Of a stretch of 64,000 bases of DNA, positions 52,757 through 61,789 are shown in pieces. The notes under the pieces were generated by a model. It was not told where the DNA came from, searched no databases, and worked only from the letters and a program-made list of their open reading frames with translations. Made by a program: the position numbers and the translations under genes. Numbering within the stretch: position 1 is the stretch's first letter; each line of letters starts with the position of its first letter. Source of the DNA: Idiomarina piscisalsi (GTDB lineage: Bacteria > Pseudomonadota > Gammaproteobacteria > Enterobacterales > Alteromonadaceae); the NCBI RefSeq assembly GCF_003987095.1, contig NZ_PIQA01000004.1, positions 124,001-188,000 on the forward strand. Direction: 5' to 3'.

Positions 52757-53467
52757 ATGACCACACCTCATATTGCCGCACAGCCAGGTGCTTTTGCTGA
52801 ATTATGTCTCTTTCCCGGCGACCCGTTACGCGCCAAGCATATTGCCGAAACACACTTCAGTGATGCGGTGCTTGTTAGTGATACCCGCAATATGCTTGCG
52901 TTTACCGGTAGTTATCGCGGTGTTCCGGTTTCGGTGATGGGCTCCGGTATGGGCATGCCCTCTTGTATGTTGTACGCGCAGGAGTTGTTTCAGCATTACG
53001 GTGTGCAACAGCTGATTCGCGTAGGCAGTTGCGGCTCCGTCGCTCCTCATTTGACGCTCGGAGATATTGTTGTAGCTCAGGGAGCCTGCACGGACTCTGC
53101 AATGAACCGACACATGTTTGGTGACTACGATTTTGCACCTATTGCTGACTACAACTTGCTGAGCCGTTTCGTCAATCATTGCGACTTGAGTCATCAGCGT
53201 ATTGCCGTCGGTAATGTGTTTTCTACTGATAGTTTCTATCATCCTGATAAAAAGCTGAACCAGAAAGCCGAGGCTATGGGTGCATTGGCTCTGGATATGG
53301 AAGCTGCCGCGCTTTATGCCGCCGCGGCAGTGCACAAACGCCAGGCGTTGGCTGTTATGACGGTATCTGATGAGTTGCAAACCGGGCGAGGACTGTCGGC
53401 TTTGGAGCGCCAAACAACGTTTAAGGATATGACCGAAATGGTCTTAGAAAGCACAGTCATTTACTAA
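52757..53467 (+). CDS. deoD: purine nucleoside phosphorylase DeoD
   Basis: A 236-residue hexameric PNP that splits purine nucleosides with phosphate. Motifs are LFPGDPLRAKHIAETHF near 19-35, GSGMGMPS (~59-66), RVGSCGSVAPHLTLGDIVVA (~84-103), LDMEAAALYAAAA (~178) and the catalytic Asp region TVSDELQTG (~203). The length matches E. coli DeoD (239). It stands alone, with no other deo genes nearby. Confidence 0.94.
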   Translation: MTTPHIAAQPGAFAELCLFPGDPLRAKHIAETHFSDAVLVSDTRNMLAFTGSYRGVPVSVMGSGMGMPSCMLYAQELFQHYGVQQLIRVGSCGSVAPHLTLGDIVVAQGACTDSAMNRHMFGDYDFAPIADYNLLSRFVNHCDLSHQRIAVGNVFSTDSFYHPDKKLNQKAEAMGALALDMEAAALYAAAAVHKRQALAVMTVSDELQTGRGLSALERQTTFKDMTEMVLESTVIY

Positions 53468-53481
53468 GCTGAATGAATTTA

Positions 53482-53495
53482 TTGACCAAGATCAA
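53482..53495 (+). promoter_or_regulatory. FNR box upstream of the hemerythrin chemoreceptor
   Basis: TTGAC-CAAG-ATCAA matches the FNR consensus at 9 of 10 defined bases. It lies 14 bases after the deoD stop and 110 bases before the chemoreceptor ATG at 53605. A centre at -41.5 puts the start near 53530, leaving a ~75-base leader. Confidence 0.65.
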
Positions 53496-53604
53496 TAAAG
53501 AGCTACCTATTAAGTAATAACCCTATATTTCATGTGACTAATGCCGATGTATAGGCACAATAGCGAGTTTGTCGCTAAATGTATTCGCTTGAAGTGGAGT
53601 GGTT

Positions 53605-56028
53605 ATGAAGTGGTTGGATAGGCTGACGCGACCGATTCAAAAGTTGTTTAATGTGCTGAGTTTTCGCCGAAAGTTCAGCCTGATTGGATTTTTGCTATTT
53701 TTGCCGGTTATCGTGCTAAGCGCGCTGACCGTAAGTGACTCCCTTGATAAAAGCGATGCGCAGGAACAAAAGCAGCAGGTGGCTATGTACTGGCCTGAGT
53801 TTAAAGGCTTGTTCGAACATGTCGCCAAGCACCGGGGTATGACTGGAACGGCAGAGCAGCGCCGTGCTTTTTCGACAGAAATACAGCGTTCAGCACAGCA
53901 AGTTGATAAACATTTAAATGCGTTAGCGGACTTAGCCAGCCGCTATGAAAGCTTATCTGAAAACCGAGTTAGTGCGTTTAAACGCAGCTGGCAGCCGTTA
54001 AAAGGTTCTACTGGAAAATTCGAGCAGCACTCACAGTTTATTGCTCAGCTGCACCAAGCCTTAAAACAACTCAGCACCGACGCCAAACTGTTATTGGAAG
54101 ATGACTTGGTCAGCCTGCAACTTGCGCGTTTAAGCACAGAGTCATTACCGCAGCTGGTTGAGCTAAGCGGGCAGTTGCGTGGCCTGGGCGCCCAGTGGTT
54201 GAACACTTCTAGTACTGCCTCGCAGCAGCAGGTCATGACCTTAAGCTACGTCCTTGAAAGTGAAGTTGAACAATTCGTTCAGGCGGTTGAAGCGCTTACC
54301 GACAATAGTAACGATGAAACCTTAATGAGCCACGCTAAAGCTGCAGAACAGCAACTGTCTATGTTTAGTAGTTCTGCGGCGCAGCATTTAGCGAGTCGGA
54401 CTATGTCTGCCGATGACTTCTTCCGTGAAGGCTCTGCGGCTATTGGTACGCTACTTGGTTTCTATGATGCCATTATTCCGGTGTATCAACAGCGCTTGGC
54501 CGAACGCCTGGATAAACTGGATGGCGTTATCTGGAAAAACATTGTGCTGCTGGCGCTGGTGTTGTTGCTGCAACTGCTGCTATTCACGAGTTTGTATTTA
54601 GGCATTTATCGGGCCATAGCGGCTAACATCAACATGGCCAAACAATTGGCCAACGGTGACTTGAATAGCCTGGGCGTTGCCGAGGGTAAAGATGAGCTGT
54701 CTAAAATTACCGACTATCTGAATTCCGTTGCCATAGAAACCAGCTACTCGGTTGATGCCATTCGTAAGTCCAGCGACGGTATGGATCACCTGGGTGACGG
54801 CAACTACCAGGCGATAAAAGCCCTAGCGGAGCGAGCGAAAGAACAGGCGGCGCAAATGCAAAGCGCGGCGGCAGCGGTAGAGCAAATGACTGCCGCCATT
54901 AGCGAAGTGTCCGAGTCGACACAACGAGCGGCCACCGAGGCCGACAATACCATGACCTCTGCGCAAAACGGTCAGCAGGTGGTCAATACTATGGTTGAGG
55001 CTATTCAGCGACTTGAGCAGGAAGTGTCTGAGTCTCAGCAGGTCATAAAAACCTTATCGGAAGACAGTCAGGCCATTTCGAAAATTCTTCTGACTATTAA
55101 CGATATTGCCGACCAGACTAACTTGTTAGCACTGAACGCGGCTATCGAAGCGGCGCGTGCCGGCGAGTCGGGGCGAGGCTTTGCGGTGGTTGCCGATGAA
55201 GTTCGTCAGCTGGCGCAACGTGTACAGGCGTCGACCGGTGAAATCCAGAGCGTTATTGGGCGTTTGGAAACAAATACGGAAAATGCCGTTCATACCATGG
55301 AGCGGAACAAAGCGTTGGCCGGTGAGAACGTTGAGCACGCGAATAAGGCGTCAATGTCTCTGACCGACATTGTTGAAAACGTGGGTGTGATTAACGACCT
55401 GAATACGCAAATTGCCTCTGCGGCAGAAGAGCAGTCAGCAGTGACCATGAACATTCAGGAAAACGTCAACTCGCTGTCAGAAAGCGCGAAAGTTATTGAT
55501 GAGCGTTCTCAGGAGGCGTTGGAAAGCTCCGCTCAGCTAACCACCCTGGGCGGCGAAATTAAGTCGCTGGGTGACCGGTACTACATTGAAAATGCAGTTA
55601 TTGAAAAACGCCTACAAGAGCAAGATGTCCTCATCGAATGGTCGTCAAAGCTCGATGTAGGTATTGAAGAGATTAACCGTCAGCATCAACGCTTAATTTA
55701 TATTGCTAACGAGCTTTACCGATTGAAACTTCGTGACGGCGACCAGCATGCGCTGCAACGCTTGGTAGACTCGTTAATTAACTACACGGCTACGCACTTT
55801 AATTACGAAGAGCTGCTCATGGAGCGAAACGGCTACCCGGACTTAGAAAACCACAAAGTGAAGCACAAAGAGTTGGTGCAGGATGTAATGCGCTTTAAAC
55901 ACCGCGTCGATAACCATGAAGACGTGATTGATGAGCTGTTGGACTTTGTGAAAGCGTGGCTAATGAACCATATTATGAAAAGCGATATGGCGTACAAAAG
56001 CCACTTAAACGGCAAAGGCATTCACTAA
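53605..56028 (+). CDS. methyl-accepting chemotaxis protein with C-terminal bacteriohemerythrin
   Basis: An 807-residue chemoreceptor. It has a transmembrane segment near 24-45, a nitrate/nitrite-sensing-like (NIT-type) helical periplasmic domain (~50-305) and a second span near 310-335. A HAMP-like segment and the signalling domain follow, with the hairpin tip [22 protein letters not shown]-type motif (~490-515). At the C-terminus (~675-805) is a complete bacteriohemerythrin domain with the diiron ligands in [24 protein letters not shown] and HIMKSDMAY. It probably steers swimming by oxygen bound at the diiron site. ATG 53605 has GGAG five bases upstream. It has its own FNR box. Confidence 0.9.
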   Translation: MKWLDRLTRPIQKLFNVLSFRRKFSLIGFLLFLPVIVLSALTVSDSLDKSDAQEQKQQVAMYWPEFKGLFEHVAKHRGMTGTAEQRRAFSTEIQRSAQQVDKHLNALADLASRYESLSENRVSAFKRSWQPLKGSTGKFEQHSQFIAQLHQALKQLSTDAKLLLEDDLVSLQLARLSTESLPQLVELSGQLRGLGAQWLNTSSTASQQQVMTLSYVLESEVEQFVQAVEALTDNSNDETLMSHAKAAEQQLSMFSSSAAQHLASRTMSADDFFREGSAAIGTLLGFYDAIIPVYQQRLAERLDKLDGVIWKNIVLLALVLLLQLLLFTSLYLGIYRAIAANINMAKQLANGDLNSLGVAEGKDELSKITDYLNSVAIETSYSVDAIRKSSDGMDHLGDGNYQAIKALAERAKEQAAQMQSAAAAVEQMTAAISEVSESTQRAATEADNTMTSAQNGQQVVNTMVEAIQRLEQEVSESQQVIKTLSEDSQAISKILLTINDIADQTNLLALNAAIEAARAGESGRGFAVVADEVRQLAQRVQASTGEIQSVIGRLETNTENAVHTMERNKALAGENVEHANKASMSLTDIVENVGVINDLNTQIASAAEEQSAVTMNIQENVNSLSESAKVIDERSQEALESSAQLTTLGGEIKSLGDRYYIENAVIEKRLQEQDVLIEWSSKLDVGIEEINRQHQRLIYIANELYRLKLRDGDQHALQRLVDSLINYTATHFNYEELLMERNGYPDLENHKVKHKELVQDVMRFKHRVDNHEDVIDELLDFVKAWLMNHIMKSDMAYKSHLNGKGIH

Positions 56029-56047
56029 CTTTTATAGGAACTTACAG

Positions 56048-56074
56048 CCCCAGGCTAATTACTGGGGATGCGTT
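56048..56074 (+). terminator. terminator of the chemoreceptor gene
   Basis: CCCCAG-GCTAATTA-CTGGGG is a 6-bp GC-rich stem, followed six bases later by GTTTTT. It lies 19 bases after the chemoreceptor stop, in the gap converging with gcdH. Confidence 0.55.
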
Positions 56075-56075
56075 T

Positions 56076-57248
56076 TTAAAATGCTGGAATGTCGGTTTGA
56101 GCCCGACCGAGAATTAATGCGTGAATATCGTGGGTACCTTCGTAGGTATTTACAGCCTCTAAGTTCATGACATGACGAATAACATGATACTCGTCGGCAA
56201 TACCGTTACCGCCGTGCATGTCGCGAGACTGGCGAGCAATATCCAGTGCTTTACCACAGCTGTTGCGCTTAATCAGTGAAATGGCAGTTGGGTTTAAGGT
56301 GCCGTTATCGAGCTCACGGCCGGCTTGCAGACAGCCCAATAGACCTAAGCTAATTTCCGTTTGCATGTCCGCCAGTTTTTTCTGTATTAACTGGTTTGCT
56401 GCCAGTGGGCGGCCAAATTGACTGCGTTCTAACGTGTATTGACGTGCAGCGTGCCAGCAGAACTCCGCGGCACCCAGCGAACCCCAGGCAATGCCGTAAC
56501 GCGCTTTGTTGAGACAGCTAAACGGACCTTTCAAGCCTTTCACTTCCGGGAAAATATGGTCTTCAGAGACTTCAACACCATCCATAACAATTTCGCCGGT
56601 GATAGACGCACGTAATGAGAACTTTCCCTCAATTTTAGGAGCGCTCAGACCTTTCATGCCTTTTTCCAGCACAAAACCGCGAATGTCTCCGTCCAGTTTT
56701 GCCCACACCACAAATACGTCTGCGATAGGCGAGTTAGTTATCCACATTTTCGAGCCGGACAGCACATAACCGTTGTCGGTGCGCTTAGCGACCGTGCGCA
56801 TACTGGCAGGGTCAGAGCCCGAGTCAGGCTCGGTCAGACCAAAGCAGCCGACCCATTCGCCGCTGGCCAGCTTCGGCAAATATTTTTTACGCTGTGCTTC
56901 AGTACCAAAGGTATAAATAGGGTGCATGACTAGGGAAGACTGCACACTCATGGCACTGCGGTAGCCGCTGTCAACGCGCTCAATTTCGCGGGCAATAAGG
57001 CCGTAGCTAACGTGGTTTACACCGCTGCCGCCGTATTCTTCCGGTAACGTCGAGCCCAAAAGACCCATCTCACCCAGCTCGCTCATTATGTCGCGATCAA
57101 AATTTTCGTTTCGGTTGGCTTCCAGCACACGCGGCATCAACTTTTCTTGTGCGTACTGATGCGCACTTTCCTGAATCATTTTTTCTTCATCAGTAAGTGC
57201 GTTTTGCCAGTTGAGCGGGTCGGACCAGTTAAACCCAGCGGATGACAT
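56076..57248 (-). CDS. gcdH: glutaryl-CoA dehydrogenase (acyl-CoA dehydrogenase family)
   Basis: A 390-residue FAD enzyme. Typical features are the N-terminal [57 protein letters not shown] and the C-terminal [24 protein letters not shown]. The catalytic Glu in [16 protein letters not shown] and the [12 protein letters not shown] block separate glutaryl-CoA dehydrogenases from other acyl-CoA dehydrogenases. It oxidises and decarboxylates glutaryl-CoA from lysine/tryptophan breakdown to crotonyl-CoA, which fits an amino-acid-based lifestyle. It starts 19 bases after fnr on the same strand. Confidence 0.92.
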   Translation of the reverse strand: MSSAGFNWSDPLNWQNALTDEEKMIQESAHQYAQEKLMPRVLEANRNENFDRDIMSELGEMGLLGSTLPEEYGGSGVNHVSYGLIAREIERVDSGYRSAMSVQSSLVMHPIYTFGTEAQRKKYLPKLASGEWVGCFGLTEPDSGSDPASMRTVAKRTDNGYVLSGSKMWITNSPIADVFVVWAKLDGDIRGFVLEKGMKGLSAPKIEGKFSLRASITGEIVMDGVEVSEDHIFPEVKGLKGPFSCLNKARYGIAWGSLGAAEFCWHAARQYTLERSQFGRPLAANQLIQKKLADMQTEISLGLLGCLQAGRELDNGTLNPTAISLIKRNSCGKALDIARQSRDMHGGNGIADEYHVIRHVMNLEAVNTYEGTHDIHALILGRAQTDIPAF

Positions 57249-57267
57249 GTAACCTCCTGCTTAGCGC

Positions 57268-57993
57268 TTAAGCGACGCGACGCTCCAATGCGCTTAAATC
57301 ATTAATTGTTAAAATGGACTGTTTGCTTTGAATGAGCTCTTGCTCTTTCAATGCAGTAAATATACGGCTGACTGTTTCAACTGCCAAACCCAGATAGTTG
57401 GCAATGTCGGTACGTGTCATGGGCAGTCGGAATTCACTGCGAGACAGACCATGTTGCTGCATGTGCGTGCTTATTGAAAGTAAAAACGACACCACTTTTT
57501 GCTCGGCGCTGGTGTTCACGATGTTTAAGTAATGCTTGCTGTTATTACCCAGGCGCCGGCTCATCAGGCGCATCAGGTTGCCTTCCACTTTAGGCAGCTC
57601 TTGTGCGAATAGTTTATTTAACTTTATTTCGCAAAGCATAGAGGTTTCCAGTGTTTCGCAATAAGTGCTGGCGTTGCCATTGGCAAGAGACTCAAGCCCG
57701 ACAATGTCGCCCACCATGTGGAAACTGGTAATTTGCTGCTTGCCATTGCTGTCTATAGTGTAGCACTTCACTGAGCCGCTTTTTATCGCAAAAACCGAGT
57801 TCAGTGCTTCGCCTTCGCTAAACACCACGCTGCGCTTATTGTATAAGTGCGGCTCGCGGCTGCTTTTATCGAGAATTTCGACATCGCTGGGAATAAGCCC
57901 CGCAGGTACACAAATAGATTGCATGCTGCATTGATTACATTGAATTGGAGTACGCATAGTCATCTCATCGACTGTATTATTGACCTGGCTCAC
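57268..57993 (-). CDS. fnr: FNR/EtrA-type oxygen-sensing transcription regulator
   Basis: A 241-residue CRP-FNR regulator with all four [4Fe-4S] cysteines: Cys19, Cys22 and Cys28 in CNQCSMQSICVP and Cys121 in SMLCEI. The C-terminal HTH DIANYLGLAVETVSRIF has the Glu-x-x-Ser-Arg recognition pattern for TTGAT half sites. Clusters form without oxygen and let it bind DNA. Three FNR boxes occur in the window, at ompW, the hemerythrin chemoreceptor and trhP. The 61-base gap upstream separates it from the ferredoxin gene; gcdH follows on the same strand. Confidence 0.95.
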   Translation of the reverse strand: MSQVNNTVDEMTMRTPIQCNQCSMQSICVPAGLIPSDVEILDKSSREPHLYNKRSVVFSEGEALNSVFAIKSGSVKCYTIDSNGKQQITSFHMVGDIVGLESLANGNASTYCETLETSMLCEIKLNKLFAQELPKVEGNLMRLMSRRLGNNSKHYLNIVNTSAEQKVVSFLLSISTHMQQHGLSRSEFRLPMTRTDIANYLGLAVETVSRIFTALKEQELIQSKQSILTINDLSALERRVA

Positions 57994-58054
57994 TATACAA
58001 AACCCTCCAATTGATTTATGTACCTCTAAAGAGAGGGGGGACGTACCCCTTTTC

Positions 58055-58240
58055 TTATAAAATATCGACTGCTTCTACCGGGCAAACCGCATAACAGTTA
58101 GGCGTGTCGTAATACCCCTCGCACTCAACACACTTATCCTGATTAATTTCGTAAATGTCGTCGCCCATAGCTATCGCTTCTGTTGGGCATTCGGGCTCGC
58201 ACATATCGCAGTTAATGCAACCGTCGTTTATCTTAATCAT
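58055..58240 (-). CDS. YfhL-type 2[4Fe-4S] ferredoxin
   Basis: A 61-residue ferredoxin with two cluster motifs: CINCDMCEPECP and CVECEGYYDTPNCYAVCP, the second with the long insertion between Cys residues that marks the YfhL/Alvin type. It is shorter than E. coli YfhL (86), lacking the C-terminal helix. It overlaps trhP by ATGA. YfhL has been linked to tRNA 5-hydroxyuridine formation, which agrees with this pairing. Confidence 0.92.
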   Translation of the reverse strand: MIKINDGCINCDMCEPECPTEAIAMGDDIYEINQDKCVECEGYYDTPNCYAVCPVEAVDIL

Positions 58241-59538
58241 GCCGCCTTCCTCGCAAGGTTTTCTTTGACCAAGAAACAGTAGGGGATGTCTTTTTCATCT
58301 ATGGCGACAGGTGTGTTTAGCACCACTGTGTAGCCAGAGCCGGGCGCGCGAATCATGGCTTCGTCTCGTGTCGAGGTCATATCAGCCAGTTGAAAGCGAT
58401 GATTACCGTTCGGTGTCATCAGCAGAAGCTCATCGCCAATGGCAAAACCATTTTTTACCGCCACCTGATAGCGCCCGTCGCCGTGCGCATGACAAAGCTG
58501 GCCAACTAATAAGTGTTGCCCTTCGCTGTGTGAGCGTTCGTAATTTTGTAAGTCCTGCGGTGTATGGCGCTGCAAAAAGCCCGCCGTGAAACCGCGGTTT
58601 GCCATACCTTCTAAGTCGTTGAGCAACGCCGGGTTAAAAGGCTTACCGGCAACCGCATCATCAATGGCCTGACGATACACCTGAGCGGTCCGGGCAATGT
58701 AATAGTCGGACTTAGTACGGCCTTCAATTTTCAGCGAATGAACGCCCATTTTCACCAGATCGTTAACGTACTCAACGGCGCGCAAGTCTTTTGAATTCAT
58801 GATGTAAGAGCCGTGCTGGTCTTCATCGAGCAGCATTAAGTCCTGTGGTTTTTTAGGATCGCCAAGTAGCACTGGGTCGTACTGACCAACGGCATTTTCT
58901 TTGGCTTCGTGCACTTCATAACCCCAGCGGCAGGCATTGGTGCAGGCGCCTTGGTTCGGGTCGCGTTTGTTCATATAACCCGACAGTAAGCAGCGGCCGG
59001 AATACGCCATACAAAGAGCGCCGTGTACGAACACTTCGACTTCAATGTCGGGCACCTGCTGGCGCATTTCGGCTATTTCTTTCAAACCTAGTTCGCGTGA
59101 CAGAATGACCCGCTCAATGCCTTGTTTCTGCCAGAACTTTAGCGCCGCCCAGTTAATGGTGTTGGCCTGAACGGACAAGTGCAGCGGCTGCTCGGGGAAG
59201 TGCTCCTGCAGCAACATCACCACACCGGGGTCCGATACAATTAACGCATCGGGCTGCATGTCGACAATAGTGCGCATGTGTTCGACAAAGCGCGTTAATT
59301 TTGTATTGTGCGGAGCAATGTTTACGACCACATAGAAACGCTTACCCCGTTCGTGGGCTTCTTCAATGCAGTCGCCTAAATTGTCCAGCGTGAAAGAGTT
59401 GTTTCGCACACGCAGGCTGTAGCGTGGCTCGCCGGCATAAACGGCATCCGCACCATAGGCAAAGGCCATACGCATAGCTTCAGGGCTACCCGCAGGGCAA
59501 AGCAGTTCGGGACGGAAATTAGCGGCTGACGCAGACAT
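58237..59538 (-). CDS. trhP: tRNA 5-hydroxyuridine synthesis protein TrhP (YegQ, U32 family)
   Basis: A 433-residue U32 'peptidase' family protein, close to E. coli TrhP/YegQ along its length: PELLCPAGSPEAMRMAFAYGADAVYAG, YSLRVRNNSFTLDNL, HLSVQANTINWAALKFW, and the Cys cluster GALCMAYSGRCLLSGYMNKRDPNQGACTNACRW (four Cys for a [4Fe-4S] centre). It uses prephenate to hydroxylate U34 of certain tRNAs. ATG 59538 is chosen; a start at 59568 adds ten unrelated residues. An ATGA overlap joins it to the ferredoxin gene, and a perfect FNR box lies 59 bases upstream. Confidence 0.93.
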   Translation of the reverse strand: MSASAANFRPELLCPAGSPEAMRMAFAYGADAVYAGEPRYSLRVRNNSFTLDNLGDCIEEAHERGKRFYVVVNIAPHNTKLTRFVEHMRTIVDMQPDALIVSDPGVVMLLQEHFPEQPLHLSVQANTINWAALKFWQKQGIERVILSRELGLKEIAEMRQQVPDIEVEVFVHGALCMAYSGRCLLSGYMNKRDPNQGACTNACRWGYEVHEAKENAVGQYDPVLLGDPKKPQDLMLLDEDQHGSYIMNSKDLRAVEYVNDLVKMGVHSLKIEGRTKSDYYIARTAQVYRQAIDDAVAGKPFNPALLNDLEGMANRGFTAGFLQRHTPQDLQNYERSHSEGQHLLVGQLCHAHGDGRYQVAVKNGFAIGDELLLMTPNGNHRFQLADMTSTRDEAMIRAPGSGYTVVLNTPVAIDEKDIPYCFLVKENLARKAA

Positions 59539-59596
59539 AAAACACCTGTATGACCAAATTGGCGGCAAAGGTTAGCAAATTTCACGGGCGCTCAAT

Positions 59597-59610
59597 TTGA
59601 TATGAATCAA
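59597..59610 (-). promoter_or_regulatory. trhP: FNR box upstream of trhP
   Basis: TTGAT-ATGA-ATCAA (read on plus) is a perfect FNR palindrome in the narL-trhP gap. With its centre at -41.5 the start falls near 59562, 24 bases before the trhP ATG, with TAACCT in the -10 position on the minus strand. It predicts activation of trhP and the ferredoxin gene without oxygen. Confidence 0.75.
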
Positions 59611-59646
59611 AATCTATGGCTGGGGGAATCAGGGTATTACTTTTTC

Positions 59647-60291
59647 TTATTGGTCTTGTTGGTTAACCATCCAAACTGCTGCTTCGACACGAGAGCGCAG
59701 CCCGAGTTTTTTCAGTAAGTGCTTAACGTGTACCTTTACTGTACCGTCTGAAATATCCAACTCCCGAGCTATCATCTTGTTGCTCATGCCTTGAGCAATC
59801 AGGCTTAAAATTTCGTATTCGCGATTAGTCAACGAGCTTAGCGGCGAGTTTACTGATTTTGGCTGTCGTAAAGCGGTGGCTAAAATTTCAGTAATGGCCT
59901 CGCTTAGTACCATCTTCCCCGTTACCGCTCGGTGTATTTGTTCAAGTAAGAGCTCTGGCTCCATATCTTTTAACAGGTAGCCGTCGGCGCCATTTGTTAT
60001 AGCCGCTACTACATCATCGTCCGCATCGCTAACCGTCAGTATAATAATACGAGAACTAACGCCTTTGTCACGTAGCCTTTTGAGCGTTTGAATACCATCC
60101 ATACCTTGCATGTTTAAATCGAGAACAATCAAGTCAGGGTCATATTCTTCGGCGAGCTTCAATGCATCGAGGCCACTGCTTGCCTCAGCGACAACTTTCA
60201 TGTCGTCTTCCATCGCAATCAGTTGTTTAAGGCCCTTCCGTAACAGTGGGTGGTCGTCCACCAGCATGATACTCGCGGCTTCGGTTGTCAT
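59647..60291 (-). CDS. narL: nitrate/nitrite response regulator NarL
   Basis: A 214-residue regulator: receiver with Asp58 (LIVLDLNMQGMDG) and Lys in GYLLKDMEPELL, then a LuxR-type HTH (LTNREYEILSLIAQGMSNKMIARELDISDGTVKVHVKHLLKKLGLRSR region, ~148-200). The VHVKHLLKKL recognition helix with Lys-x-x-Val-Lys is the NarL pattern. ATG 60291 has AGGGAG six bases upstream; the frame start at 60312 has none. Its partner kinase NarX is encoded at 61790, but a decayed gene and an orphan gene lie between them. Confidence 0.93.
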   Translation of the reverse strand: MTTEAASIMLVDDHPLLRKGLKQLIAMEDDMKVVAEASSGLDALKLAEEYDPDLIVLDLNMQGMDGIQTLKRLRDKGVSSRIIILTVSDADDDVVAAITNGADGYLLKDMEPELLLEQIHRAVTGKMVLSEAITEILATALRQPKSVNSPLSSLTNREYEILSLIAQGMSNKMIARELDISDGTVKVHVKHLLKKLGLRSRVEAAVWMVNQQDQ

Positions 60292-60522
60292 TATTTTCTC
60301 CCTAAATAACAAACTGTTGCTAGTTTGGCATAGGTCGCGTGAAAATTCACTGCAAACAATTCTAATTGTCTATTTTGGTCATCTTTGGAGCAGGGTATAT
60401 TAGTCTTTTGAACTTATTTTTCGAGATGTCCCCTGAGTATAAGCGAGAGCATTGGAAGACTTATCTGAAAGCTCCCAAATAGTACAAGACTTTCTTTTAC
60501 TATGGTAAGACAGCTGGCACTA

Positions 60523-60969
60523 TCACTGTTCAGTACTCGCATTTTCTAAAGGTTCGCCTTCTTCATCTTGCAGCTGATTATCGTACGCTGCCTGGAGACC
60601 GAAGGAATTAAAAACCAGGCAAGCAGAACACCAATAATGGCGACTGCCGTGAATGACAAATAGGCGTAACGCCATGCCCCCACTAAAAACAAGACTGCCG
60701 GAACAGAGAGCGCTACACCAATGCTTGTGCCGGCATTCATAACCGAGCTGACACGGCCATGAATGGAACGGTCGACCAAAGCCTGCATGGCGGAAGTTAA
60801 CGCCGGCATCATTAAGCCAGTGCATATGCCACAAGCAAATACGCCTAAGCCGAGACTAATGGGCCAGTTGCCTGACTCACTAACGCCAGACCGAAAACAC
60901 CAAACAAAGAAGACAGCACAGTCGTGTAGCGCCTGTTAGCGCAAAACGGGTGCCTGAAACTTGTCCCAT
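60523..60969 (-). pseudogene. decayed MFS transporter remnant
   Basis: Read on the minus strand, pieces of one membrane protein appear in different frames. The first is GTRFALTGATRL, then SSLFGVFGLALVSQATGP, ISLGLGVFACGICTGLMMPALTSAMQ, and GRVSSVMNAGTSIGVALSVP to WRYAYLSFTAVAIIGVLLAWFLIPS. The last is an acidic tail ending LQDEEGEPLENASTEQ. These match the helix 3-6 region of a major facilitator protein (GR-x-x-x-x-x-NAG and WR motifs). At least two or three frameshifts break it, and most of the protein is missing. Its 5' side is cut off exactly at the 48-base inverted repeat at 60970. It lies where a narK-type gene might be expected, but the remnant does not clearly resemble NarK. Confidence 0.75.
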
Positions 60970-61017
60970 AAATGCGTCTTAAACTAATGACTTTTACCAT
61001 CAGTCTAGGACGCATTT
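60970..61017. repeat. long imperfect inverted repeat at the edge of the MFS remnant
   Basis: AAATGCGTC (60970-60978) and GACGCATTT (61009-61017) are perfect inverted arms, and pairing continues inward to about 60989/60998 with few mismatches around a ~7-base loop. Outside, CCC (60965-60967) pairs with GGG. No T-run follows on either strand as for a normal terminator. It could be a remnant of a small mobile element (MITE-like) or of insertion ends. Confidence 0.5.
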
Positions 61018-61078
61018 GGGGGTAACGAAAGCCTTGGGAGGTTAAATGCCTAGCGATCTAATGCCTGGAGCCAAAATG

Positions 61079-61684
61079 TTAACTCTCCCCACAACTCACA
61101 TTGTCCATGGATAAGCGGTAAAGATCAGGGGAGCCATTAACGGTACCTTTCGAGCTTAAAATCAAGTTGTTATCCCCCCGTTTTATATCAAAGTCACCAA
61201 GCCAGCCGACTCTTCCTATTTTAATTAATTCATATCGGTTAAAAGGTAACGGGCATTTCAAGTAAACATGGTGGTAAGCTTTTGCAAATGCACCGGGGTC
61301 AGCGGTGTATACGTAAAATGACTCTTGATCTATGGTGTGTTCATAGTGGATGTAATCTTTTGGAGTCATTATTCCAAAAAATAAACTCCCTAACAGGAGC
61401 ATAGGAATTTGAACCAATGAAAGTAAATAAAAAATGCTAAAGAAAGTGACTCTTAACACTTTAGAATGGAAAGCCTCAGCAATTATGGAGCGACTTTTAA
61501 CCAGTAAATAAAGACCAGCAACGACGCTCAATAATTTAACTAAGCGGACGATGTCTCCAAGTGTATCCATAGTCTTGGGAGATTCATAATTTAAGCCCCA
61601 AAGGGTTCCTCCTTCGTAGCTTTCTAGAAACGGGAGCAGGATACATAATAAAACGATTACAATGTAACGGTTCCTTTTTAGCAC
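61079..61684 (-). CDS. orphan membrane protein of unknown function
   Basis: A 201-residue protein I do not recognise. It has an N-terminal hydrophobic segment (~6-22), further helices near 40-62 and 78-105 with a basic loop between, then a C-terminal soluble domain (~106-201). The soluble domain has an aromatic-rich stretch (YAFAKAYHHVYLKCPLPF-like, near 130-150) and two Cys (one in LKCPLPF, one in NVSCGES at the end), possibly disulfide-linked outside the cytoplasm. Base composition is more AT-rich than its neighbours. It sits between narX and the MFS remnant, suggesting a later insertion into a former narX-narL region. Confidence 0.65.
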   Translation of the reverse strand: MLKRNRYIVIVLLCILLPFLESYEGGTLWGLNYESPKTMDTLGDIVRLVKLLSVVAGLYLLVKSRSIIAEAFHSKVLRVTFFSIFYLLSLVQIPMLLLGSLFFGIMTPKDYIHYEHTIDQESFYVYTADPGAFAKAYHHVYLKCPLPFNRYELIKIGRVGWLGDFDIKRGDNNLILSSKGTVNGSPDLYRLSMDNVSCGES

Positions 61685-61789
61685 GATAAATTCCTTTTTA
61701 ATTACCTTGCGAGAGAAAGCTGGAACTCATTTGGACTTTTGTAAAGTACAGTGGTTCCGTCACTTGGTTGGTGATTTTAAAGCAGCCCT

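Noticed and set aside
57994-58054. NarL binding sites upstream of fnr (TACCTCT and TACCCCT heptamers)
   Set aside because: Two short degenerate heptamers in a 61-base gap are easily found by chance and their arrangement is not the known 7-2-7 palindrome.
58237-59538. Collagenase-like protease or UbiU/UbiV
   Set aside because: Length and sequence blocks match TrhP/YegQ along the whole protein; UbiU/UbiV are shorter and occur as a pair.
60546-60812. Intact small membrane protein gene on the minus strand
   Set aside because: The frame is only a middle slice of an MFS protein; matching parts continue in other frames on both sides, so it is a pseudogene piece.
60970-61017. Rho-independent terminator or integron attC site
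   Set aside because: No T-run follows on either strand, and the conserved GTTRRRY core of attC sites and any integrase gene are absent.
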